A DNA stretch of 64,000 bases, taken from contig CBDAVB010000013.1 in NCBI GenBank assembly GCA_965200795.1, positions 310,001-374,000 of the forward strand, in the 5' to 3' direction. The position numbers were made by a program, and so were the translations under genes. The notes under the pieces are model-generated. The model did no database searches. It saw only the letters and a list, made by a program, of their open reading frames with translations, and was not told where the DNA came from. Origin of the DNA: Parashewanella sp965200795. Its GTDB lineage: Bacteria > Pseudomonadota > Gammaproteobacteria > Enterobacterales > Shewanellaceae. Below, piece by piece: positions 44,901 through 53,527 of the stretch (within the stretch, counting starts at the first letter, position 1; each line of letters opens with the position of its first letter).

Positions 44901-44972
44901 CGGCTCCGGCAAGCGCTCGCGGAAATAGCTCTGCTGAAACAACAAACCCGGGCAACGGTATCAGACGTCTGA
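41961..44972 (+). CDS. Very large helical hypothetical protein with C-terminal coiled coil
   Basis: About 1003 residues from ATG 41961; TTG/GTG starts at 41913/41916 would add 16. Residues 1-110 are Ser/Thr/Arg-rich and disordered-looking. Residues about 120-900 are almost entirely helical, with repeated Leu-rich segments such as VSNDLLEEGILILLRFNSELPKALI that recall degenerate ankyrin- or armadillo-like solenoids, though no repeat is clean. The last 70 residues form a coiled coil (LVRQSEITQKELEETKAELMEK). The DNA is clearly AT-rich compared with its neighbours. No signal peptide is seen. It could be a type III/IV-secreted effector; evidence is only architectural. Confidence 0.75.
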   Translation: MSEASRSIQTEKSTTIASAAAIDDKTASGREQAIYSGQHEYVVRSGKKSGACEQMRGVTGTVFRCPESVSQDSFIRRESMRKLTLTDIDGFNNVRAEPYRTQRTKNCSAKTRQVTSDLSGAGKRQPEGLTELIDLMSQNMVLVECNNYLNNDMMIDTSIEHLHLFIKKYKDCKTGKSRNKADNYIAAAIDALPREELIKKIAGENVYELTAKTLCFSAVRLLIRHAEKNHSFYQETSDGRSVTVKEFFLTYKSDELFLYMLEHILTDIGIKEIIRLSAVEGQNMTRQRIENILMLFDMVLLSQAEVGVLYEATQKICRPLKEINEFISLDILMNVFGHQIKHKTISYHEIAKTHTLCLLKGLMKQRGHISSFLHLLSSRYIKLDFSDVCFIVCKSPDLFNDMNFIRFLVSQKKIDPLVSNDLLEEGILILLRFNSELPKALIKVTDIFKQSESGCMTIMSRIDFNKLGQFLLNRYCVELIQFFINQGMMKFEQFMPSQITDLIYSLIGRCINNANEIKILETQKKSLKTESENQRWSFPEDDEAYPAIAINNELSAVKSRIKNNKKLLIKLFTSDFIKGINSKYPVIGVKDLEKLIDAGLYQCCKGGLELADITEVDTSLICKVIDKYTDTKEIKAFLTRITDTKWGTEYQYDQLASVIVVRKKYQLLNILQTKIPNPSDELIRRVHDDLIFASFYSLNHYRTLLSCFLVKVNENHILNLILRQVPVKALRVAINHLDDPFILLAPVFSFQFKRLDEDKLWKYHKPKSDGRRKSAYSKALASSESKGDLTDDQCEDDYCTFRTTKTSVLLYACFNERDDYAEVIINACIEKDPDFTVLKEALINGTEELIKQRKCEVEILAHKAAEVQADMTDADKIGLYYYYMSAKGCRKTKDLLERHLEHFSDLESAAVKAPEKTILSDERLTERVEMLIKNKDAITGTNLTAIMATLKERTQNLVRQSEITQKELEETKAELMEKDKRLRQALAEIALLKQQTRATVSDV

Positions 44973-45102
44973 ATCCTGAAATAAAAATGACAAAATAAAT
45001 AAACAATTTAGAAATAAAAGTGCAGTTCTTTTGTCACTTTGCGCGGGTAGTTTTGTCATGTCCAAAAACTAACCTGATAAAAATCCGTGCTCGGAGAAGA
45101 CA

Positions 45103-47892
45103 ATGGAACTGAAAAACATATTTAAACTCGGCGCGCTCGCGGCCGCATTAGCCCTGGCCGGTTGCGGCGGTGATGTGAATATCGACACCGGTGGTGAAAC
45201 GGTTGTCCCGCCAACAAACCCGCCGGTAACCCAAACGCCCCAAGAACAAGCCTACAGCGGTTTTGCGACTCAAAGTGAAACCATCACCGCCGTAGACGGA
45301 AAGCAGGTTTGGGTACTTAACGGTACGTTAACCCCTTCTTCGTCTTCTTCATCAATCAGCGGTACAGGCGGCCAGAACGGCAGCCGTATCGTACTGGGTA
45401 ACGATGTCGTCTGGCAGCTCAGCGGCGCGGTGGTTGCCGGCGGTGACAATGAAAACTCTGTCGACTTGGAAATCCAGGCCGGTACGAAAATTCTCGGCGC
45501 GAGTGAATCTTATTTAGTCGTGAGCCGCGGCTCGACAATTAAAGCCGAAGGCAGTGAGTCAGATCCCATCATATTTACCTCCGTTGAGAAAGGCATCGGT
45601 CAGGAAGGCGCTCCGGGTCAGTGGGGCGGTCTGGTGCTGCTGGGTAACGCGCCGGTCAATACCTGTCCGGACTTAACCGATTGCGCGGCTTCGTTCGAAG
45701 TCGGTAATCACAGTTACGGCGGTAACGACGAAGACGACAGCTCCGGCTCTTTAAAGTATGTTCGTGTCGAGCACGGCGGTTTTAAGATCAATGACACTCA
45801 AGAGATGAACGGTGTCAGTTTCGCGGCGGTCGGCAGCGGTACTGAAGTCAGTCACCTGCAGGTTCATGACAACAATGATGACGGCATTGAATTCTGGGGC
45901 GGTAATGTTTCAGTTAAGCACGTAGTGCTAACCGATAACTTTGACGACTCATTAGACTGGACGAACGGTTGGACGGGTTCGGCGCAGCACGTTTACATTC
46001 GTCAGAAGCAGAACGGCTCTAACCGTGGTATCGAGGCGGATTCCAACTCAAATGATGAGGTTAATCCTCGTTCAAATCCTCGTTTAGCGAACATCACTAT
46101 CGAAGTGGCTGAAGGCGAAAATGCCGGCGGCGATAACGCTGAAGGTATTCTGCTTCGTAAAGGCACCGGTGTCATGGCGCACAACATCCTGGTTAAAGGT
46201 AAGCCCGCTTCCGGTGAGTGTTTAGAAATTAATGGTGATAACACGGTCACTCACGCTCAGGCGGGCGGTCTTGTGTTCACTCACAGTTTAATTGATTGCG
46301 CCAGGCCGTTTAAAAGCGCGAAAGCTGACGCTGATAAAGGCACAACGCTAGCCTATGACGTTGAAAAATGGTTTAAAGATCAGGACGGTAATCTGACGGT
46401 CTCCGCTGATTTAGACGGTTATATGCCTAATCCTTCCTCACCTTTGCTTACCGGCGGCAGAACGGGTCTGGCTTCAGTCGATCCTCGGTTAGATAACGCG
46501 GATCACATCGGCGCCTTCAGAAATGATGACTGGACTGAAGGCTGGACCACTGCGATTCACAGCGATGACGCGCCGGTTTCAACTGATCTTCCACGGCTGA
46601 CAGCTTGCCCGGCAGGGACAACGACAGAAGCTGTAGCAGATGGTTTTTATGCTGATGACAATGTAAATCTTGTCTGTTCTCTATCAGGCAATGTGACTGC
46701 GAATGTTACGCTATTAGCAGGTTCAAACGTACTTTATAAGCTGGAAGGTGGCCCGGTGGTTATCGGCGGCGATAACGAAAACTCAGCGACTTTGAGTATT
46801 CAGGCGGGGACTAAAATCTTCGGTGAGTCCGGCGGTTATATCGCGGTAAGCCGCGGTTCCAGAATTATGGCGCAAGGTAACGCGAACCATCCGATTGTGA
46901 TGACATCCGAAGAGGATGTGATTAAAGGCGCTACGCCGGATCGCAGACAATGGGGCGGGTTAGTGTTGCTCGGAAACGGCTTGCTCAATACCTGTGAGGA
47001 CAAGGATAACTGCGACGCCTCATTTGAGGTCGGTGACCATCCTTACGGCGGCAACGACAATGAAGACAGCAGCGGCGAATTGAGCTATGTCGTGGTTAAG
47101 TACGCCGGTTTTAAGGTTAACGACACCCAGGAAATGAACGGTATTTCGTTTGCCGCGGTGGGTAGCGGGACAAAAGTTGATCACATTCAGGTTCACGCCA
47201 ACGGTGATGACGGCGTTGAATTCTGGGGCGGCGCGGTAAACCTGAAATACGTATACCTGACCGATAACTTTGACGACTCATTAGACTGGACGAACGGCTG
47301 GACGGGTAAAGTTCAATACCTATATATCACCCATGAGGACGGTAACGCTAACCGCGGTATTGAAGCGGACAGTAACGGTACGGCAAGCGCCGAGCCGGTA
47401 TCTAATCCTGTGCTGTCTAATGTGACCATTTTACCCGGCGCCGGTATCTCTAACGGTGACGGTGACGGCGAGGGTATTTTGCTTCGTAAAGCCACGGCCG
47501 GCGCGCTTCACAACGTGCTGATTCAGGGCAGAAGCAGAAGCGTGGCTGGGGGAACGGCAAGCGGGGAATGCCTGGAGTTAAATGACACAACGGCTGATAA
47601 CGTTTCCGCCGGCGACCTGGTTATGACTCACTCGGTAATTGATTGTGAGGAACCTTTCAAAAGCGGTCCTTCTGATGCGTTAACTACAAAAGACTGGTTC
47701 CTGGCTGAGGAGACTAATGCTGAAGCTCAAGTTTCATTAACTGCTGCCGGTTTACCCGCTGACGGAGAAGATGCGCTGCTCGGTGCCGGTAAAGATATGA
47801 GCGCTGAGGACAGCTTCTTCGACGAGACGGATTACATCGGCGCGTTCGGAACGCAAGACTGGACGGACGGTTGGACGTTCAAGCCTGAGTAA
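45103..47892 (+). CDS. Duplicated beta-helix-like outer-membrane lipoprotein
   Basis: 929 residues with lipobox LALAGCGGD and a Thr/Pro linker. Two homologous modules follow, about residues 105-480 and 535-925, each with GGDNENS..L.IQAGTKI.G, QWGGLVLLGN, YGGND(E/N)DDSSG, MNG(V/I)SFAAVGSGT and NFDDSLDWTNGWTG. These short beta-strand runs suit a right-handed parallel beta-helix. Similar lipoproteins often lie beside TonB-dependent receptors in marine Gammaproteobacteria and Bacteroidetes. A role as surface partner of the receptor downstream is inferred. The two copies of the DDSLDW region are identical over most of about 47 nt, suggesting recent conversion. Confidence 0.85.
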   Translation: MELKNIFKLGALAAALALAGCGGDVNIDTGGETVVPPTNPPVTQTPQEQAYSGFATQSETITAVDGKQVWVLNGTLTPSSSSSSISGTGGQNGSRIVLGNDVVWQLSGAVVAGGDNENSVDLEIQAGTKILGASESYLVVSRGSTIKAEGSESDPIIFTSVEKGIGQEGAPGQWGGLVLLGNAPVNTCPDLTDCAASFEVGNHSYGGNDEDDSSGSLKYVRVEHGGFKINDTQEMNGVSFAAVGSGTEVSHLQVHDNNDDGIEFWGGNVSVKHVVLTDNFDDSLDWTNGWTGSAQHVYIRQKQNGSNRGIEADSNSNDEVNPRSNPRLANITIEVAEGENAGGDNAEGILLRKGTGVMAHNILVKGKPASGECLEINGDNTVTHAQAGGLVFTHSLIDCARPFKSAKADADKGTTLAYDVEKWFKDQDGNLTVSADLDGYMPNPSSPLLTGGRTGLASVDPRLDNADHIGAFRNDDWTEGWTTAIHSDDAPVSTDLPRLTACPAGTTTEAVADGFYADDNVNLVCSLSGNVTANVTLLAGSNVLYKLEGGPVVIGGDNENSATLSIQAGTKIFGESGGYIAVSRGSRIMAQGNANHPIVMTSEEDVIKGATPDRRQWGGLVLLGNGLLNTCEDKDNCDASFEVGDHPYGGNDNEDSSGELSYVVVKYAGFKVNDTQEMNGISFAAVGSGTKVDHIQVHANGDDGVEFWGGAVNLKYVYLTDNFDDSLDWTNGWTGKVQYLYITHEDGNANRGIEADSNGTASAEPVSNPVLSNVTILPGAGISNGDGDGEGILLRKATAGALHNVLIQGRSRSVAGGTASGECLELNDTTADNVSAGDLVMTHSVIDCEEPFKSGPSDALTTKDWFLAEETNAEAQVSLTAAGLPADGEDALLGAGKDMSAEDSFFDETDYIGAFGTQDWTDGWTFKPE

Positions 47893-47903
47893 CCAGCATG
47901 AGT

Positions 47904-47957
47904 GCCGGCAAAAATGATGCCGGCGTCACTCCGGTCAGAGCCGCGATAAGCGGCTCT
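47904..47957 (+). other. Two consecutive hairpins between lipoprotein and receptor genes
   Basis: GCCGGC (47904-47909) pairs with GCCGGC (47919-47924), and AGAGCCGC (47937-47944) pairs with GCGGCTCT (47950-47957). The second is followed by TGTC, not a T-run. They may set the expression ratio of lipoprotein to receptor by partial termination or mRNA stabilisation. Confidence 0.6.
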
Positions 47958-47991
47958 TGTCAAAGTCTTATCTCACAGGAAAGTCATAATT

Positions 47992-50661
47992 ATGAAAACC
48001 AAGCCGAACTTTTCAGTTAACACGTTGAGGCGTGCTGTCGCTTTAGCGATGTCCGCCGCTGCGATGCTCACCACTTTTCCGGGCTATTCGGCAGACGAAA
48101 ATACCGATCCTGAAGAGGATTTTCCCATTGAGCCTATCGAAGTCATTGAAGTCACCGGGCGGTTGAGAGCGGCGGCTTCAGCGGCGGTTGAAGAACGACG
48201 CGAGGCACCGACGGTAGAGGATTTAATAGGGGCGGCGGAAATCAGCCGAACAGGTGACAGTGACGCCGCCGCCGCGCTAAGGCGTGTTACCGGCTTAACA
48301 CTTAAAGACGGTAAATTCATTTACGTACGCGGTCTGGGTGAGCGTTATTCATCAACCTCGCTGAACGGCGCGATTGTGCCGTCGCCGGATCCGACGCGTA
48401 ATGTGGTGCCGCTGGATATGTTCCCGGCGTCGATCATTGATTCACTGTCGGTACAAAAAGCGGCTTCCGCTGATATGCCGGCGGCGTTCGGCGGCGGGCA
48501 CGTGGATATCCGGACTAAGACGATTCCCCCGGATTTCTTCTTTAAAGCTAAAATCGGTACCCGCTACAACACCAACGACTCAGATGACACCTATACCTAT
48601 AACGGCGGCGGTGATGACTGGCAGGGCAGGGATGACGGCACAAGGGCTATGCCGCGGTCTATCAGCGACACCATTGCCCGTTACGGCGGGCTTTCGCCGA
48701 TTGATATCCTGGCCGGCTCAAACGGCGCCATAGATTTCCCGGCGGCGCAGTTGATTAACCGCTCGCTGGTTAAAGATATGTACCGTGATATGACCATTAA
48801 CCGGGAGCACACCGACCTCGGCTTACGTGCCGATATGGCGGCGGGTAACAGCTGGGAAATCTTTGAAGAGTCACTGTTCGGTTTTGTCGCGGCGGCGTCT
48901 TATAAAAAACAGGCTGAAAATTATACCAAAACGGAAGTCGAGCTGGACGGGGATAAAGAGCGGGTTCAGGTTGAAAACTCGCGGGATATTGCCGGCACTG
49001 ACTCTATCGTGCAGATCTCCGGTATGTTCAATACGGGTTTCGAGTTAAACGAAAACCATAAAATTGAGACTTTCACCACTTATTTGCGTGACACTTCAGA
49101 TGACGTATCAATCGCCGTCGAAGAAACCATTGATACCATCAGCGAGCCGAACGCGCTTCTGGTCAATGATATCGAATACCAGGAGCGCAGCCTGATCAGC
49201 AACCAGATCCGCGGTAAGCATTATCTGGAGGATCTCCGGGATATTGAAGTCGACTGGATGTACTCGGACTCCCGCTCACGCCGGTACGCGCCGAATGAAC
49301 TGTCATACACTTACAACGTGATTGCGGGTGACGATGGTCAGTATTCAGATCGCACGTTGAATACTCAGGACGCGCCTAAGTACCTTTACAGCAATCTGGA
49401 AGACGATGTTGAAAACTACGGCTGGAGCGCGACTTACCCGATTGATTTGGGTGACTCTGTCATCAAATTAAGCGCGGGTTATCAATACAATGAACGCATC
49501 CGTCAAAGCTTCGCGACTCGTCTGGGATTAGAGGTCGGCTTAAGCCCCGCGGCCGTAAACGGTGACATTCTAAGCCGTGATTATGACAAGATATTCTCGG
49601 ACGAAAATATTGATTCTAATGTGCTTGATCTGGAGCTTCGTGACGCGTCCACCGATACCGAAGATTACGTTGCCGCTGAAAAGAATGACGCCGGATTCGC
49701 GGGTATCGACATTGATATCGATGATGTATGGCGTATCTACGCGGGTGCGCGCTATGAAGATTTTCGCCGGACCACATTACCGTTAACGCCGGAGGGTGAG
49801 ATTTCTGATGAGGCGGGCCGTTATCAGATCACCGACTATGTGATCGCGGAAGACGGTTGGTTCCCGTCTTTATCTTTGACGTGGAAAGACTCAGATACCA
49901 CACAGTGGCGTTTAGGCGCGAGTAAAACCGTTGTCCGCCCCGATCTGCGTGAGGTCTCGCCGGTTCGATTCCAGGATCCGGTAACGGGCTTCGATTTCTT
50001 CGGTAACCCTGAGTTAACCAGCTCTGATATCTACAACTTTGACTTACGCTGGGAGTGGTATTCACAAGACGGTAATAACTTCAGTATCGGCGGCTTTTAT
50101 AAAGACGTTGAAGCTCCGATTGAACCGATTCAGCGTATTTCGGAAGCCGGTCGCCAGCTTAAATTCTACAATGCGCAATCAGGTGTGATTTACGGTATCG
50201 AAACTGAATTTTTGCGTGATTTAGGTTTCTTAGGTGGCATCGGCGACAGCTTTTTCGTCGCGGGTAACCTAACCTTAAGCGATTCTGAGATCGAGATTCA
50301 GCCAAATGGTGAAATTGACCCGACGAACTTAAAGCGCCGCATGACGGGGCACAGTGAGTGGGTCGCTAACTTACAGTTAAGCTTTGATTCACCGGATGAG
50401 ACGCACAGCTCAACACTGGTTTACAACGTGTTCGGTGAGCGTATCGCTTACGGCGGTCGCGGTGGTTTAGATGACGTTTATGAGCAGCCGTTTAACAGCT
50501 TAGATTTTACCTACAGTTATCTGCCTGACGAGTTCTGGACGTTTAAGTTAAAAGCCAAAAACCTGTTGGGCTCCGAAACTGAGTATAAGCAGCAGGGGAT
50601 CGATGTTTACTCTGAGGATCCCGGAACTGAGTTTATTTTTGAAGTGACCTATAGTTATTGA
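47992..50661 (+). CDS. TonB-dependent receptor
   Basis: 889 residues. A Sec signal ends near GYSADENTD. A likely TonB box (PIEVIEVTGR) precedes the plug domain with ALRRVTGLTLKDGKFIYVRGLGERYSSTSLNGAIVPSPDPTR and the VDIRTKTIP end, then a 22-strand barrel ending FIFEVTYSY with the required terminal aromatic. The RGLGERYSS plug motif marks the large group of receptors whose substrate is often unknown (oligosaccharide, peptide or metallophore). An AGGAAAG site precedes the ATG. It lies 99 nt after the beta-helix lipoprotein and probably works with it. It is followed by an intrinsic terminator at 50811. Confidence 0.95.
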   Translation: MKTKPNFSVNTLRRAVALAMSAAAMLTTFPGYSADENTDPEEDFPIEPIEVIEVTGRLRAAASAAVEERREAPTVEDLIGAAEISRTGDSDAAAALRRVTGLTLKDGKFIYVRGLGERYSSTSLNGAIVPSPDPTRNVVPLDMFPASIIDSLSVQKAASADMPAAFGGGHVDIRTKTIPPDFFFKAKIGTRYNTNDSDDTYTYNGGGDDWQGRDDGTRAMPRSISDTIARYGGLSPIDILAGSNGAIDFPAAQLINRSLVKDMYRDMTINREHTDLGLRADMAAGNSWEIFEESLFGFVAAASYKKQAENYTKTEVELDGDKERVQVENSRDIAGTDSIVQISGMFNTGFELNENHKIETFTTYLRDTSDDVSIAVEETIDTISEPNALLVNDIEYQERSLISNQIRGKHYLEDLRDIEVDWMYSDSRSRRYAPNELSYTYNVIAGDDGQYSDRTLNTQDAPKYLYSNLEDDVENYGWSATYPIDLGDSVIKLSAGYQYNERIRQSFATRLGLEVGLSPAAVNGDILSRDYDKIFSDENIDSNVLDLELRDASTDTEDYVAAEKNDAGFAGIDIDIDDVWRIYAGARYEDFRRTTLPLTPEGEISDEAGRYQITDYVIAEDGWFPSLSLTWKDSDTTQWRLGASKTVVRPDLREVSPVRFQDPVTGFDFFGNPELTSSDIYNFDLRWEWYSQDGNNFSIGGFYKDVEAPIEPIQRISEAGRQLKFYNAQSGVIYGIETEFLRDLGFLGGIGDSFFVAGNLTLSDSEIEIQPNGEIDPTNLKRRMTGHSEWVANLQLSFDSPDETHSSTLVYNVFGERIAYGGRGGLDDVYEQPFNSLDFTYSYLPDEFWTFKLKAKNLLGSETEYKQQGIDVYSEDPGTEFIFEVTYSY

Positions 50662-50700
50662 GCTGTTTAGTTAACATTGCGAAATGGTAGCCGAATAATT

Positions 50701-50729
50701 TTACCGGCATACAAAACTGTCGTTATTTC
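50701..50729 (+). repeat. Intergenic repeat core, direct copy
   Basis: TTACCGGCATACAAAACTGT followed by CGTTATTTC, differing from the 41681 copy at one central base. It lies 40 nt after the receptor stop. Confidence 0.75.
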
Positions 50730-50810
50730 ATTTTGCCTTGCGTTCAACGCTCCTGCCCGGAAACACTGGTCGTTCCCGTGCGGAAATACCGGCGGTCTCT
50801 CAACTAAAAG

Positions 50811-50842
50811 CCCGGAATGATAATGTTCCGGGGACTTTTTTA
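50811..50842 (+). terminator. Intrinsic terminator after the TonB receptor
   Basis: CCCGGAA (50811-50817), 8-nt loop, TTCCGGG (50826-50832), then GAC and a T-run from 50836. Confidence 0.85.
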
Positions 50843-50879
50843 TCTCTATTTACTCTGGGAGTCACAGCGGCTGATAACA

Positions 50880-51473
50880 TCAGCTGATACTGTTTTTTAT
50901 GTTCTGGTTCATCTCCTTTAAGAGTTCTTGTATTCGTTTGGTTTGCGCTTGCGCCGCATAAAATGTGTTTTTTAATTGTGACGGAAGTGAATCGGGATTT
51001 ACTTCATTGTCATCGCCTTGCTCGTTCAGCTTGTTTTCAAGACTTATTGCCTGAGCTTTTAGTGTTTCCGCTTTATCGGCGTTGGCTAACAGATGGTATT
51101 CCTCCGCTTTGAGCTCCTCAGCTTCCAGTTCAGCGACCAGTTCCTCTAACCTATGCTGTAATTGCTTTTTTTGTTCATCATCGGCGACTTTGGAGGCATG
51201 GTTTTGAATAACTGTGTGATAATGATGATGATGTGTTTTCCCGCCAACGTGAAGGCTGTTATAATTCTCCGCAAAGGGACCGGAGTGCTGGAAGATAAAA
51301 ATATGCCAGTAGCTGAGTAACACCTCCATTTTATCCGTTAGTTTACGCACGTCGCCGGATATAGGACTGTGAGTGTATTGATAGAATCTCTGAGTCAAAT
51401 CCTGCGATTCAGAGGGCTGATGATCATTTCCGTATCCAGTGATACCGTTAGCATTTATAGCGCCCGTACTCAT
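50880..51473 (-). CDS. Small helical protein 4 of a four-gene cluster
   Basis: About 197 residues from ATG 51473, which has GGAGGAG at ideal spacing; the frame extends 12 codons further upstream but without a ribosome binding site. The N-terminus (MSTGAINANGITGYG) is polar and unstructured. A His-rich stretch KTHHHHYHTVIQNH lies near the middle. Residues about 105-150 and the C-terminus are coiled-coil-like (ELVAELEAEELKAEEYHLLANADKAE). No Sec signal is seen. It follows three similar small genes on the same strand. The cluster resembles sets of type III translocator/needle-like substrates in size and composition, which is a suggestion only. Confidence 0.75.
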   Translation of the reverse strand: MSTGAINANGITGYGNDHQPSESQDLTQRFYQYTHSPISGDVRKLTDKMEVLLSYWHIFIFQHSGPFAENYNSLHVGGKTHHHHYHTVIQNHASKVADDEQKKQLQHRLEELVAELEAEELKAEEYHLLANADKAETLKAQAISLENKLNEQGDDNEVNPDSLPSQLKNTFYAAQAQTKRIQELLKEMNQNIKNSIS

Positions 51474-51527
51474 AATTACTCCTCCAGATATTTTGTTGAT
51501 TAGGAGCATTCCTTCGCGGTGAATTAA

Positions 51528-51977
51528 CTAGTCATTAGTGATGACATTTTTTATTGCGTTCATTTGATTTTTTAAACTATAGGTTGATAAGTCAATCTCT
51601 TGAAGAATCCTCAGACCTAAGTTGACGGCAGACTGCAGTTGATTTTGAACTTGCTTGGCTTTATCTGATAACTGATGATTGTCAGGATCACTGATACCCG
51701 GATAGGCTTTTTCAAGTTGTCTCTGGCTTGCCATTAACTGACTAAAGGCGGAATGAAAATTAATAAAATGAGCTCCGAGAATATCCTTGGGCTCATCACT
51801 GCCGCTTTCGAGAAAATGACCGTATTTTTCTAATGCCGCGACGTTTTTTTCAATTTGACCTAAGATACTGTCAAGTTGCTGCTTTGACTCTTCTTTAATA
51901 TCTTTAATATCTTTAATATCTTTAATATCTTTGCCGCTAATTCGGACGTTAGCATTAGCTGATTCCAATTTTGTCAT
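51528..51977 (-). CDS. Small helical protein 3 of the cluster, with KDI microsatellite
   Basis: 149 residues with CGGAGTATT as ribosome binding site. Residues about 17-28 are a KDIKDIKDIKDI repeat encoded by four copies of a 9-bp unit (51893-51933). The remainder is helical (QQLDSILGQIEKNVAALEKYGHFLE; LKNQMNAIKNVITND). No signal peptide or membrane segment is seen. The repeat changes length in steps of three codons, so expansion would not break the frame. Function is unknown; the gene sits between two similarly sized helical proteins, with 54 and 45 nt gaps. Confidence 0.72.
   Translation of the reverse strand: MTKLESANANVRISGKDIKDIKDIKDIKEESKQQLDSILGQIEKNVAALEKYGHFLESGSDEPKDILGAHFINFHSAFSQLMASQRQLEKAYPGISDPDNHQLSDKAKQVQNQLQSAVNLGLRILQEIDLSTYSLKNQMNAIKNVITND
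51893..51933 (-). repeat. 9-bp microsatellite (four units)
   Basis: CTTTAATAT is repeated four times perfectly with a partial fifth unit. It encodes Lys-Asp-Ile repeats in the 149-residue protein. The 9-bp period keeps the reading frame on slippage, so copy-number variants would alter only the length of a polar linker. Confidence 0.9.
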
Positions 51978-52022
51978 TGATAATACTCCGGTTTCCTGGT
52001 TTGTGTCTCGCGGTTACAGAGT

Positions 52023-52547
52023 CTAATAACGCAAGGCACTGGAAAGCTTTACATTTAACTCTTTTAATATTGAGTTTAGCTCACAATATGCTGAATTGTG
52101 CTTAAACAAGCGTTGCTTTAATGAAGCACTGTTGAAATTTCGTTTATCCGGATCTGAGCTGTCCGCCGGGGCACCGCTCATCTCCGATTCAGCTTTTTTT
52201 GTATTGCCCTCAATATCTTTATCCGGTGAATAACCGAATTCAATTAGTTCACTCAGCTCAGCTAAACAAGCTGATTTTACCGAGCCCATAGAGTCATTTC
52301 CGTGTGTTGATGGCCTTTTCCTTTTTTTTCGTATCTTGTCTAAGTCATCTTCAATCAACTCAGCGATAAAGGCACCGATGTTTCGCTCCTTCGAGGAGAG
52401 ATCTTTCACGGCTTTGTTCATTTTTTGGGTTAAATAAGCCTTAAAAAGCTCAGGATCACACTGCGCGTTGTCTCTGTGCGAACCTTCCGCTGCCTGAACG
52501 TTAATCACACGCGCAAAGCCGCGGGTTATTGTTGATATTCGGTTCAT
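52023..52547 (-). CDS. Small helical protein 2 of the cluster
   Basis: 174 residues; GAGG lies before the ATG. The N-terminus (MNRISTITRGFARVINVQA) is weakly amphipathic, with no Sec signal cleavage site. The middle has a basic run IRKKRKRPSTHG that could act as a nuclear localisation-like motif if the protein reached a eukaryotic host; that is speculation. A Ser/Asp-rich loop (GAPADSSDPDKRN) precedes the C-terminal helices. It has the same orientation as its neighbours, with gaps of 45 and 130 nt. Confidence 0.72.
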   Translation of the reverse strand: MNRISTITRGFARVINVQAAEGSHRDNAQCDPELFKAYLTQKMNKAVKDLSSKERNIGAFIAELIEDDLDKIRKKRKRPSTHGNDSMGSVKSACLAELSELIEFGYSPDKDIEGNTKKAESEMSGAPADSSDPDKRNFNSASLKQRLFKHNSAYCELNSILKELNVKLSSALRY

Positions 52548-52677
52548 CGCGGGCCTCTATTCAGTCAGCAGACATCCCTTTCGAATTTAATAATATCGCA
52601 ACAGCAGTTATTTTCATTAACCGATATTGACAGTGTAAGAAACGGTTTTTGATTACACTTCTGTTTTTCCCGGTAAA

Positions 52678-53199
52678 TTACACCTTGCTGGTCGAACCAG
52701 TCCCCGGGACACCAGGCAGGTTTAACTCGTAATCATTTTGAGGCACATTTGTAAAATCCAATTCCGGGTAGTTTCCGAAAAGAGTGCCGGTAATATTTTG
52801 AGTGATATCATTCATCATTTGTTTCAGTTCATCGATGTACTTTTTAATCGCGGTAAGTATTTTGTCGCACTCTTGCAGCATCTCAAGACACTCTTTTAAT
52901 CTCTGCATGTCATCTTTTTGCTGAGCGGTAAGCTGATTTGGTTTTTTGCCTTTTAAGCCTTGCTCTTCTTTTACAAGCTCAAACAGGTTTTTATGATTTT
53001 TTAAAAATGATTCTACTTTTTGTTCGAGCTGCCTGAAGCCGGGTGCCGTTTTTTTTAATTCTTGCTTTAAGAGTTGTCTGAACTCCCCGACGGCTGAATA
53101 AAGTTCAGACTCGAAATTTTGCAGCTCCTTGCCGCTGTCACCCGTTTGTACTGTGTTTACCGGACGAGCTTGATTTGAAGTGTTAACGGTATTACTCAT
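52678..53199 (-). CDS. Small helical protein 1 of the cluster
   Basis: 173 residues; AAGGTGA lies 5-6 nt before the ATG. The N-terminal 25 residues (MSNTVNTSNQARPVNTVQTG) are Ser/Thr/Asn/Gln-rich with no hydrophobic core, as in many type III substrates. Two long helices follow (ESELYSAVGEFRQLLKQELKK; LEMLQECDKILTAIKKYIDELKQMMND), then a short loop-rich tail (NYPELDFTNVPQNDYELNLPG). It is the promoter-proximal gene of the cluster and is divergent from the SufR-like regulator, with 328 nt between them. No family is recognised. Confidence 0.75.
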   Translation of the reverse strand: MSNTVNTSNQARPVNTVQTGDSGKELQNFESELYSAVGEFRQLLKQELKKTAPGFRQLEQKVESFLKNHKNLFELVKEEQGLKGKKPNQLTAQQKDDMQRLKECLEMLQECDKILTAIKKYIDELKQMMNDITQNITGTLFGNYPELDFTNVPQNDYELNLPGVPGTGSTSKV

Positions 53200-53460
53200 G
53201 ATTCACCTTACCTTGCAAAGCCGCGTTAACCGCCTGCGATAATACGGCATTAAATGTGTCTGAAGTTAATATATAAATGTTTATAAGGCGTTAATATCGA
53301 AAAAACAGCGATCATTTTTCCCAGAGGTCATACCAGTTTGCTTAATTATAGTTGTTTCTTTGTTCAGGAAGATCAGCCGGATTACTGAACGAACCAGACT
53401 CCGATACCATCAGAGCCGATAAAGTAAACGCCTTAATTTAATTAATCTTGTAAATAAAAA

Positions 53461-53476
53461 TAAACAAAAAAGTTTA
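53461..53476. promoter_or_regulatory. Inverted repeat between the helical-protein cluster and the regulator
   Basis: TAAAC (53461-53465) and GTTTA (53472-53476) are separated by six A residues. A further GTAAAC occurs at 53424. It lies about 50 nt before the regulator gene, in an AT-rich promoter region, and could be its operator. The rest of the gap shows no gene. Confidence 0.35.
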
Positions 53477-53527
53477 CTTATTGCCGGCGGAGGTAATATC
53501 ATTAATCTGTACTAAGCGGAGCCGGCA

